DNA of 64,000 bases from Mrakia gelida (Eukaryota; Basidiomycota; Tremellomycetes; Cystofilobasidiales; Mrakiaceae). The notes below the pieces were generated by a model that ran no database searches, had not been told where the DNA came from, and saw only the letters and a program-made list of their open reading frames with translations. Position numbers and translations under genes: made by a program. The stretch covers positions 682,001-746,000 of the forward strand of contig BRON01000002.1 of the NCBI GenBank assembly GCA_024345305.1. The letters are read 5' to 3'. Shown in pieces: positions 52,447 to 62,614 of this stretch (positions are counted from its first letter, which is position 1; each line of letters starts with the position of its first letter).

Positions 52447-54811
52447 ATGTCCTCCTCAGTGATGGACGCTAAGATCGATTCAAAGTCGGTCGAGGCTGAA
52501 GGACTTCCAGAGCTGCCTTCTTCTTCCTCTTTCAAAGGGGAGGAGAACAAGAGCTCTAGAACTCCTATCGACTATTCTTCCTTCCCGGCTTTCAAGACCA
52601 CCCTCGTGAGTGCAACTTTCTTCCTTGGTGGAGCGAAGGCGGCGAGGGGAGGGACGAGCGGAAGTGTCTTCCCTCAAAAAACTGGCGCTGACCTCTTTCT
52701 TCCCTTCCCTCCCTTTTTCTTTGCGCTCGCCTGCCTTCCCTACTTCAAGATCACACGACTCAAGACGACCTTTACGCGACGGTTAGTCCATCTTTCTAGT
52801 TCTCCAGCCCTCGTAGGATCCGGTGGTTGAGCAGAATTACCAACGAAGGATCGCGCAAAAGCTGACCTTCCTCCCTATCTCCCTCGTTCAGATTCATCTA
52901 CTGCCTTCTTGCCGGACAAGTCATTTCATGGTGTATTACTGGAACCAACACTCTCACGACCGAGCTCGTTAACAACGGGTTCAACGCTCCTACTACTCAA
53001 TCCTTTTTCACGTGAGTTCTTCGCCCGCAAACTTCCCTCCCTCTTCGGCTCGACCTCGTTCGCCCGTGCTGACCTTTAGATTTCTCCTCTTTCGATTCAG
53101 CTACTTCGCTCTCTTCGCCGTCTACACTCCTTACACGATCTACCGATATGGGTTCAAGGGATGGGGTCAGCTGCTCTACAAGGACGGGTGGAAGTGAGTC
53201 GACAGCTCGCTCGTCTTCATTCGTCCTCGCCTCACCTTCCCTCGACTGACCGTCGCTCCCCTTTCTTTCCTTCCAGATACGCCTTCCTCGCCGCCTGTGA
53301 TGTCGAGGGTAACTTCCTCGTCGTGAAGGCCTATCAGGTTCGTTCATTTGTCTCGCCTCGCCTCCGCCCGCAAACGAAAACCTCTCGCTGACCTTGCCTC
53401 TCTCTCTCTCTTTCCTTCATCAGTACACCAACCTCCTATCCTGCATGCTCCTCGACGCCTGGGCCATCCCTTCGTGCATGTTCTTCAGTTGGGTCCTCAT
53501 GAGGACCAGGTTCCGATGGTCTCAGATCGGTGGTGAGTCTTTTCTTCGAATTTGCGCTTCGCGCTTCCTTTCGTCCTCCGTTTCTCACCACCGCTTCCTT
53601 CCTTCTTTCTTCAGGTATCTTCGTCTGCATCTGTGGACTCGGACTCCTCGTCGCTTCCGACACCCTCACCGGAAAGGATTGGGAAGCCTCCGTCATGTGG
53701 AAGGGAGACGTCTACATGATCGCGGGAGCGACGCTCTACGGATTCACCAACGCCTGCGAGGAGTTCCTCGTCAGGAAGCGACCTCTCTACGAGGTTGTCG
53801 GACAGTTGGGGATGTGGGGTGTTATTGTTAACGGTGAGCATCCGTCTCTGCACATCTTTCGGGGTGACAGCGAGGACGGAAGCTGACCTTCGTTCGCTCG
53901 ACGTTCTCGCGCTCAGGCATCCAATCTTCCGCCCTCGAGCACAACACCTGGTTCGAGGTTACTTGGAACGGATCGGTGGCTGGTTTCCTCGTCGCCTACA
54001 CTGCTTGTGAGTACAGCCTTCCTCGATTCTCGCCTCCTCGTGCTCCGAAACTCGTTTCGCGACGCGTACCACCCCCCCTCCCCTCTCCGGAGGTTCCTAC
54101 ACCCCCGGGGCTTCCATATGATGCTCAAACAAACGACAGCTGATTTAATGAAACGGCGCGCAGCTCTGCTGTGATGACCGAGACCGTATACATGTCTGAT
54201 GGAACCCTCACAACCCACACCTTCCGCACGCGTCGTCTCCCTCCCTTTCCTTCGAATCGATGACTGACTCCTCTTCCTTTTCCCTTCCCGAACTATCAGG
54301 CATGTTCATCCTCTACACCCTCGCTCCTCTGGTCTACCGATCTTCCTCGTGAGTCCCCCTTCCTTCGTTCTCGATTGGTCGCGTCGTCGAACTCAGACCT
54401 GCGCTGACTTCCTTCCCTTCTTCTTACTCTTCCTCACCTTTTCAGCTCCGTCTTCTACAACCTTTCCATCCTCACCTCCGACTTCTTCGGTCTCCTCATC
54501 GGTATCGCTCTCTTCGGTGAGTCTACCTGTCCTTCTGTCTTCGACGCGTCGAACTGTTCACTGACCCTCTTCCTCAACTCTTCCCCCTCTCAGGCTACTC
54601 CCCTTACTGGCTCTACTTCGTCGCCTTCGTCATCATCATCGTCGGCCTCATCGGGTACTTCTGGTTCTCTCCTCCCGACGGAGAGTCGACCATCGACGTT
54701 ACTCGACCTGTCTACGTTAATCAAGTCGAATCCGAGAGCTCAGAGCACATCGCTGGGCTCGCCATCGGAGACCTCGTTAGCAGCAACAGGCAGAGAGAGT
54801 CTGCTGTCTAG
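52447..54811 (+). CDS. SLC35F1/F2/F6-type (DUF914) drug/metabolite superfamily transporter
   Basis: Polytopic membrane protein of the nucleotide-sugar/solute carrier 35 F group; substrates of fungal members are not established. The start MSSSVMDAKIDSKSVE opens a cytosolic N-terminus. Transmembrane exons follow: FIYCLLAGQVISWCITGTNT, YFALFAVYTPYTIYRYG, then the family signature YAFLAACDVEGNFLVVKAYQ and YTNLLSCMLLDAWAIPSCMF. Others are GIFVCICGLGLLVASDTLT, GDVYMIAGATLYGFTNACEE, FLVAYTACMFILYTLAPLVY, FFGLLIGIALFGYSPYW and VAFVIIIVGLIGYFWFSPP. It ends SNRQRESAV at 54811. About ten helices are present and the signature motif is intact. The intron at about 54008-54299 is far longer than its neighbours and hosts a candidate snoRNA. 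Confidence 0.87.
54108..54207 (+). ncRNA. Candidate intron-encoded box C/D snoRNA
   Basis: Inside a roughly 290-bp intron of the SLC35F-type gene. A terminal stem TTCCA (54112-54116) pairs perfectly with TGGAA (54200-54204), extended by GGG (54108-54110) and CCC (54205-54207) around one bulged base. One base after the 5' stem is a C box, ATGATGC (54118-54124, one mismatch to RUGAUGA). Then come D' CTGA (54140-54143), a perfect C' box GTGATGA (54171-54177) and a D box CTGA (54196-54199) directly abutting the 3' stem. Guide stretches of about 13 and 18 nt precede D' and D. The end lies about 55 nt upstream of the intron branch site (CTGAC near 54262). I cannot identify the rRNA targets from memory. 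Confidence 0.68.
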
Positions 54812-55110
54812 GATAGTCGTCGTTCCCCTTTCCGTTTCCTTCCTTCGTGGTACGTTTTTGGGTTCTTGGTCGTTTCGCTTTCGCTTCCCCTTTGCTTTTT
54901 GTTTCCGTCTTACTAGATACGTCGCTTCTGTTGACCTGTACCGCTCTCCCCCCCTCTTCACGATCTTAATCTTGCCTTCATACACGACTCAGTCTCGATG
55001 GCTCTCCTCGCTTTCAAGATCAGGTCCCTCGCGAGGAAAAGAAAGCGACTCCCTCCGCGTCTCGTTGAGCTCGTCCTTCCTTCCCCCAACCTCCAACACC
55101 GTCTCAAGCG
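54812..55110. promoter_or_regulatory. 3' flank of the transporter gene and promoter of the BRCT gene
   Basis: About 300 bp between tandem plus-strand genes. An upstream ATG at 54998 opens a different frame running to 55405 and is probably not used. It reads as basic low-complexity sequence. Confidence 0.4.
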
Positions 55111-57769
55111 ATGTCTTCCTCTCCCTCCCCCGCTCCCTCGTCCCCCCATTCATCTCTCGACGACGACAAACCCACCTTCCTCTGCTCGGCCGTCCTCATC
55201 GTCGGACCTCCCTCGTCCATCAGCGAAGGAGTCGCTCGTCGAGCTCAAGCGAACCTCCCTCCTCCCTCCCTCCTCTACGCCAACGCCGAAGAGGAGCTCA
55301 AGAACGGCGAAGAAGAACCTTGGACGGCTGTTCTGGATGGAGAGAAGTTTTCGATTCCTCAGGAATACAAGTGGAGGAGCACTCCTCCGAGGAGAGTGGA
55401 GATGAAGCTGAAGGAGTCGCAGGGAGGGATCAAGGGGAGGGAGGAGGCCTTCAGTTGGTCGAAGAATGTCAGTTCCGTGGGTGCAGACAAGATGACGAGA
55501 CGTGCTCGAGTACAGGTGAGCTGACCTTTCGTTGTTTTGGTAGTTGTAGACCTATGAATCGATAGAGGACGGTGGCAAGGAAAGGAAGGTGAGTGAGCTC
55601 GGCCAACGTCGAACGACCTCGGGTCGAAGTCGGATGGCGAGGGCTGAGGTGATCTTCCTATCTTCTTGGTTCCGAAGGTGACCTGGAAGACGGTTGAGAT
55701 CCCTAGACTTCGATGGTGAGCGGGAAGTCGGAGGATGAGCGCCTGGTTGCTATTCAAAGGGAGGGAAGGAGACCTCGAGCTGATCACCTCGACGTCTTGC
55801 CATCAGTTTCTTTCCTCACTCGGACCCTCGCAGGTTATTCGCCGGGCTCTCTGCTGTCTTCGATGAGCAGTTCTTCAACGTGTGTTCCACAGATCCTTCA
55901 GCCTGCCGAACCCAGGGCTGATCTCACCTTTCTCGATTGAACAGGTTCTTCTGAAACGCGAGAGGCTCGAGGAGGCTGAGCTGCTGAAGCTGCTGTTCGA
56001 GACGTTCGGAGGCACAATCCTGTGAGTGATCATGGACACGGACGATCTACATCATCCTTGCATTCTCTTCTGATACGCATCTTTTCCATCGATCAGACCA
56101 CCTGGAGCTGCATCTCAGCCGAGCCTCGTTTTCGCCCTGGACCCCTACCAGGTGAGTCGCCTGTTCTCTCTTTCTTCTCTGTCCTTGCATCACATCTCTC
56201 CTCACCGAGATCTCTTCTCTCAGGCTTACTCTCTTCGACCGACCTATACCTCGGCTACCTTCGTTCATCCCTACTGGTGAGTCCCTCGTCGACCCAAGTT
56301 CGTCGCGTCCGTCCCGCCTCGTACCGTTCGTTCCTGACGCTCTCTTCGTCCGATATCCGCCTAGGCTTACGACTTGCATCTCGAACGGCTTCCTCCTCCC
56401 TACGTCAGTCTTCAACCTCTCGGACAACAACCCAATCACTGGATTGCAGGAAGCTTTTCTCGTCATCATGCGCTCGTATCGCGGCTTTCCCTCCCTTGAC
56501 CTCGTCGTTTCTCACGAGACCGATACCGATCTGCCTACCAGTCGTCGAGAACCTTTTGGAGGAAGGAGCATCTTCTTCGATGGCGTCGGCTCGTCACCTC
56601 CTTCTCAGTCGGTTCGAGCTGTGATGGGGTTCGTCGAGAGGTGCGGAGCGACGGTCGTTTCGAGAGCTGAAGAGAGCGACTGGATCGTTACTCCTCACAG
56701 AAAGGGTCCTGGTTACGAGCATGTGAGTCCAACTGTCTTCGCGTCCTTCTCTGTGCTCTCTCTCTAACTTCCTCCGTGCGTGAAACTTCTCAGGCGACGC
56801 ATCACCCGACGAAGACGCTCGGAACTCTACACCATCTCCTCCACCACCTTCTTCTCCTGTCGTCCGAGCTGCTGGACCCTTATTCGGTGAGCTTGGATCT
56901 CTTTTGGGTGTTCCTTGAAGATTTCTCTTGCTGACTACCACCGTCTCTGCTTTCCTCCTTCTTCGCTCGAACAGAACCTGCTTTACTTCCCCCGCGCTTA
57001 CTCGTCCTACATCGTTCCTCTGAGGAACGTGTCTTTCTACATCAGCAATCGATACTCTCCTAGCTTCAGATGGTACCTTACTCAGCTGGTCAAGCTCCAA
57101 GGCGGAACCGTCTACTCGTCGGACGACGAAGATCGAAACCGTCGAAACACCATCATCCTCGTCGTCGACCAATTGTATTATCCTGTGTGAGTAGTTATTC
57201 CTCACGAACGTTTTGAGACGTGCTGATTCTAGTTCTGCATCTTTTTCTCAGCGATCCCCTCGACGCCGCTGAAGGAATTTTCGTCACCGCAGAGGTGAGC
57301 TCAAGTCGGTCCCGCGACGAACGACGGTCGAGGAGGTGGATTCACCTCTCTTTCTTCTTCGTTTCTTCAGTTCGTCGAGTACACCTTCTCAAAATGGAGC
57401 CATCTTTCCGACTTCTTCAACATCTCAAAGAGAGAGTTCGTCAACTGGGCCAATGCTTGCTTCTCTCCAGTCAGGGCGGATATCGACGCGACGGCGGTGG
57501 TCCCGTCTCCCTTCAAGCTCTCTTCCCTCCCGCATGGTGATCCTTACAGCGTGAGTCATCGAGTATGGTACTCAGTAGGCTCTCTCGTGGCGACCTTGAC
57601 TGACACGCTCTTCTCACGTTGGACTTGAGCAGATCGTGTCGCGATGGGATAAGGTCGACTCCAAGGTAAGCCTCTGTAACCCTCGCTCTGCGCGGAACGT
57701 CTCAACGCTAACTGACACGTTCATTATCCTCAGGACGAGCACTGCCCCTGCGAAGCTCGATGCTTCTAG
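55111..57769 (+). CDS. Multi-BRCT protein resembling Brc1/Rtt107 (DNA damage response)
   Basis: BRCT scaffolds of this kind bind phosphorylated proteins, such as gamma-H2A, at damaged replication forks. From MSSSPSPAPSS the protein reaches a first BRCT-like strand (FLCSAVLIVGPP), then a linker exon (TYESIEDGGKERK). The next region has TVEIPRLRWLFAGLSAVFDE, LEEAELLKLLFETFGGTIL and TSATFVHPYWLTTCISNGFL followed by LP, a full BRCT with its Trp. A second BRCT includes SIFFDGVGSSPPSQS, VMGFVERCGATVV and SDWIVTPHRKGPGYEH. A third begins RNVSFYISNRYSPSFRWYLT with QLVKLQGGTV and ends FVTAEFVEYTFSKW. The block LLDPYSNLLYFPRA before it resembles the spacer before BRCTs in Brc1/Rtt107. The last small exon ends EARCF. 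More 3' exons are possible. Confidence 0.68.
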
Positions 57770-58089
57770 TCCTGAGCCTTCCACCGAGTCGAGCGACGGA
57801 CGCGACGCCGACACCTCCCTGCTTTCCCTCTTGCCTACACCACCGTCGACGCTCTTCCTTTTGAGTAGTATCTCTTTCGATGCATGCATCTTACTATTAC
57901 TCTACGATACCTCCACGGCTTCGAGTTTCACCAGCCTCTAGAATACTCAACAATGTCACTGCGGTCGCTTCGACCTCTCGACCTCGTCGACCTCCCTCCT
58001 TCTCTCGTCGTCTCCACACCCATCCCGACCTTCCCCTCTTCTCTTCTCGGCCCTCCTCCACCAACACCTCCTTCCATTCTCCCTCTCGG
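57770..58089. other. Intergenic region between the BRCT gene and BRO1
   Basis: 320 bp with a CT-rich stretch (57960-58080) just before the BRO1 start. An open frame runs through it in the BRO1 frame from about 57880, but residues before MQSPTI are low-complexity, so it is probably leader. Confidence 0.45.
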
Positions 58090-61000
58090 ATGCAGTCTCC
58101 TACTATAGCGATCCCTCGGAAGCAGACGGCAGATGCAGATTGGGCGAGTCCCCTTCGCCAGACGATCGCTTCCTCTTACGGCGAGAACCCGGATTCCTAC
58201 GCTGAGGAGTGTGCTAGCTTGCAACGAGCGAGGCAGGATGCCGTCAGAGGAGCAGGGAGTGATCTCACTGGTAAGTCTCAGTGCTGAGGAGGCTGTAGAG
58301 GTGGAGGAGGAAGGGAGACAGATGAAAGGAAGATGACGCTGACCTCGCTTCCCCTTCCTTCCTTCTTCGTTCTCGTTTCTCCTTCGCCCTTTCTCAGGAC
58401 GAGACCTTCTGTTCAAGTACTTTGGTCAGCTTGAACTTCTCGAGTTGAGATTCCCCGATATCAAGGTTCCCTTCCCATGGTAAGATCCATCCATCTCCCT
58501 CGTCCACCTCCGCTCGCTTCCTCCTTCCAGCTCACCTCCCTTCCTCGAGCTGACAATCCACCTTCCCTCCTCCTCTCTTCCTTCCTTTCTTCAACAGGAA
58601 CGACGCCTTCACCAACAAGCTCACCACTCAAACCTCTCTCGCTTTCGAAAAAGCTGCCGTCATCTTCCAAATCGCCTCTACGCTCTCCTCCCTCTCCCAA
58701 ACCCAGCATCGCTCCTCGCCCGAAGGCCTCAAGCGAGCCTACAACTTCGCTCGCTCCTCGGCTGGAATGCTCGTATACATCAACGAGAACTTCCTACACG
58801 CTCCCTCTACCGATCTATCCAAGGAGGTCATCAAGTTCCTCGTCGGGATCATGATCGCTCAGGCTCAGGAGATCTTCACAGAGAAGGTCGCCGAGGAGGG
58901 GAAGGGCAAGAAGGGAGGGAACGGAGGCATGGTAGCGAGGCTGGCCGCTCAGACGGCTTTCCTGTACACCACGCTTGGAGAGGAGGTGAAGGAGTTCTTC
59001 GGGAAGGGGATCATTGATCGTAACTGGGTTTCGTTGTTGAACGTGAGTCGAGCTCAACTCTCCTTCTCGCGCGACCTTCCCCTTCACCTGCTCACCGTCT
59101 CCCTCGCATTCCTTCCTCCCTCCTCAGATCAAGGAGAAATACTTCCGCTCTCTCTCGCAGTACCACCGTTCCGTCTCGGACGACGCCAACTCCAAGCACG
59201 GCGACGCTCTCGTTCGACTCGGTCTCGCCGAAGCAACCGCTCGCGAAGCCCATCGTCTCTCCACCACCTTCGCCTCCTCCTTCATCTCCACGTCCTCCCC
59301 TACCCTCCCTTCCGACTCAGCCACCTCCCTCGTCGAGATCACCAAAACTCACCTCGCCCTCGTCGCCGAACGCAAGCTCACCGGAACGAGAGACAACGAC
59401 CTCATCTACCACGCTATCCTCCCAACCGAAGCCTCCCTCCCCGTCATCGAGAAGCTCGAAGCAGCCACCCCCATCCCCATCCAGGAAACCTACTCCGGTC
59501 CCGAAGTCTCGAAACTCATCGGTCCCGACATCTTTGCTCGGCTCGTCCCGCTCAGCGTGCACGAGAGCGCGAGCGTCTACTCGGAGGAGAAGGCTAAGCT
59601 CGCGAGAGGAGAGGTCGAAAAGAGCGATCTCTCGGAAGGAGAGGTGAGGGCGAGCTTGGAGTACATGGGGTTGCCGAGTGGGTTGAACAAGTTTAGGAGT
59701 TTGATTCGAGGAGGGGTGGGAGGAGGAGGGGTGGCTGGGCTGGACGCGTTGGCGATTCCTGGGAGGGAGGCGATGAGTTGGTCGGAGGAGGTTCAGGAGG
59801 ACGAGGAGAGTGGGCAGGGGCTGGGAAGGTTGATTGGGAGGTTGGAGGAAGGGAAGAGGAAGGTTGGGGAGGAGTTGGAGTGGATTCAAGGGCAGTTGGA
59901 CTCCGAGTCGAGGGAGTGTGAGGGGATGAGGGTGAGTTTCTTCGACGCGTCTCTCTGGGTCGTCTTCCTCGCTTCCCGTCTCGAACCTCGACTGACGTGC
60001 TCCTCCCTCTTTGTCTTGCCTCGTTCTCCTAGGCGAAATATCAAGGCAACTGGTCCCAACCTCCCTCGGCTTCTCTCACCAAATCTCAACGAGAAGACCT
60101 CCGCTCTCATCGAACCTCCCTCCAATCAGCCTCCCAGTCGGACGCTCGCGTCGTCTCCCTCTACCAGTCCATTGGTCCCTCCCTCGACATCCTTCGAACC
60201 ACTGACAACCTCGGGAAAGCCTTCGCCGAAGCAGTTGCTGGATCGGAAGGCGCGTCGTCGAAGGCTGCGAACCTGCTGGACCTGGACGTTGCGAGTGAGG
60301 AGCGAGGAGAGAAGGAGCTCGAGGAGGTCAAGACGCTTGTTGGTGATATTGAGGAGAGGCTTGGGAGGTTGTCGAGGCTGAAGAGGGAAAGGGAAACGAG
60401 CTTGAAAGATCTGAAGGAGCTCGTGAGTCGCGCTCTTTTCTTCGTCCCTCTCCTCCTTTCACCTGCTTCTTCAAACATCTCCCCTTCTTTCTCGTCCCTC
60501 GTGCGTTCTTCCTCGAGACTCGTTCTGACCCTCTCCCCTCGCTGTTTGTTATCTCGCTCCTTGCACCTCGTAGATCCAAACCGACGACGTCTCCCAACAA
60601 CTCCTCCTCAACCGTCGAAGCGGAAGCGTCGACACCCTCTTCGCCACCGAACTCGAGAAGTTCCGTCCCTTCCAGAACCGACTTCAGACGGCCATCGATC
60701 ACGAGAAGTCGACGCTTCAGGAGCTCACGGATCTGCTCGAGAAGTTGACGGAGCAGAAGGGAGCGAAGGAGACTCAGTCGAAGTGGGACGGAGCGGAGAG
60801 GAGGATCAAGGACTTGAACGGCAGGCTTGGGAAGGCGATTGTGGAGTACCAGGAGGTCAAGACGGGCTTGAGGTGAGTTCTTCGTTCCGTCCTGCCTTCG
60901 TTGGCGCACTCTCGAGCGACCTTCCTCCTTCGCTCGACGCTCGACGCTCGAATCCTTCGAGTCTTTGTTCGACTTGCCTTTGCTGACTCGCGTCGTTTCG

Positions 61001-61976
61001 TTTTTGCTCCTTCCTTCTTCGCAGACGAGGACTCGCCTTCTATGAGCAGCTTCAGACGATCACCGAGTCCCTTCGACACAGCGTCAAGAGCTTCGTGACG
61101 TCTCGAACCGAGGAGAGGAACCGACTCGCGTCTCAGGCCGACAGGAGCAGCAGCATCAGTCAATCCTCGCGAGGAGCCGCCTCTCCTCCACCACCTCGTC
61201 CTCCTCAGTCTCTCGAGACTCAGTTCTCTTCGATGGGGATGGGAGGAGGCCAAGCGTCGCCTTACTCGGACTGGCGTTCGTCGGCTGGACCCACCTCACC
61301 TCCTCCTCCGACCGCTCCCTCTCCTTACGCCTCGTACTCGTCCCCACCACCACCACCCGTCTCCTCCTACTCCACATCGCCACCTCCACCTCCTCCCGTT
61401 CAGTCGAACCCTTGGGACTTCGGATCGATGGCATCCTCCCCTGCCTTCCAAACTCAACCCTCTCCCTCGCCGTCGACCTACCCTTCGCAGGCACCTCCTC
61501 CTCCGCCTCAAACTTCGTCGCCTTGGTCACAACCACCACCTCCATCGGCTCCTCAGAGGCAGCCGTCATTCCCTCCTCCTCCTCCTCAGCAGCACCAACA
61601 CGCTCCCTCGCCCTACTCGTCAACGTCGTCGCCGTACCAATCCAACCCTTACCCTTCCTCCCCTCCTCCTAAACAATCCGCTTATCAACCCTACCCTCCA
61701 CCACCACCTCCTCCTTCTTCCTCGTCGACCTACTCGTCGTCGCAGTCGTACCCAGCCCCACCTCCTCAACCTTACCGACAAGGATCGATCCCTCCTCCAC
61801 CTCCTCCCCAATCGTCGTCGTCGTTCTACCCTCCTCCACCTGCCCCTCCTTCAGGCGCGTACGGGTACGGAGCTCCTCCTCCACCCCCTCCCCAGCAACC
61901 TTACGGATCAGCCTACCCTTCGTACCAAGGTGGTCAGCAACCCCCTTATCAGCAACAGCAGCCGTACGGGAGATAA
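58090..61976 (+). CDS. BRO1: BRO1 (VPS31/ALIX family), ESCRT-associated endosomal protein
   Basis: Bro1 binds Snf7 (ESCRT-III) on endosomes and recruits the deubiquitinase Doa4 during cargo sorting. The start [18 protein letters not shown] matches the Bro1 N-terminus, followed by [37 protein letters not shown] and [19 protein letters not shown]. The boomerang domain continues through [39 protein letters not shown] and [20 protein letters not shown]. The V-shaped coiled domain follows ([56 protein letters not shown]). The C-terminal 290 residues are extremely Pro/Ser/Gln/Tyr-rich with many PPPPP runs, ending QQQQPYGR at 61976. The start and PDSYAEE motif favour Bro1 over the pH-sensing paralogue Rim20/PalA. 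The proline tail is unusually long. Confidence 0.9.
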
Positions 61977-62614
61977 AGGGAGAGCGGGAAGCGGGAGGAG
62001 GACGCGCGGGAGGTTCGAGGTCGTTCTTTGGGTCGAGACGAGGATGGGCTGGACTTTCTTCTCTTGATGACTCTTTCTCACTCGCTTGGAGCTAATTCTT
62101 GAGAGAGCCTCGACCCTTAGATAGCTCTCAAAAGGCTGGAAGGGCCGAAAATCAGACCTCGTCGGGACGGGGACGAGCGCGCGTGCCTGATTTTGTTCTT
62201 CAGGGGATACAGACTCAGCGTTTGAAGGTATGTTTTCGTTTCTTCCACTCGGTTCAGAAGCCTGCTCTTGCGTATACTGACATGCTCTTCTCGTTTGCCA
62301 GGGATCGAGGGAAGGAAAGTCGAGCAAAAGGTTCCGAGCTCTCGATGCGAGCTCGTCGCGTCTCTTCGTCTCTTCCTTCTCCTACTACAGAAGAGCTTCA
62401 GGTGCGTGACTCGGTGGGAGCGAAGACGAGCTAAAGTAAGGAACGAGGGTGCTCTTGGCTTGGTCAGGAGAGGAGGATTCGAGGGTGAAGGGGAATTCAG
62501 GGAACGCAATAAAGGAGGAGAGAGGGGGGATGGCGAGTTGACCTCGAACCATCACTTACTTTCCTTTCCCTCCCTTCTTCCCTTCCCTTTCCTTCCTCCT
62601 CTTACTCTTCCCCG
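61977..62614. other. Region between BRO1 and the last gene, with a possible spliced leader
   Basis: It contains an intron-like unit on the plus strand: donor GTATGT near 62228, branch TACTGACATG near 62275, acceptor TTTGCCAG ending near 62301. The flanking sequences can be joined in one open frame (TQRLK then GSREGKSSKRFRALDA) that stops near 62408, but no ATG opens that frame. This could be a 5' leader intron of the last gene or a short non-coding transcript. Confidence 0.3.
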
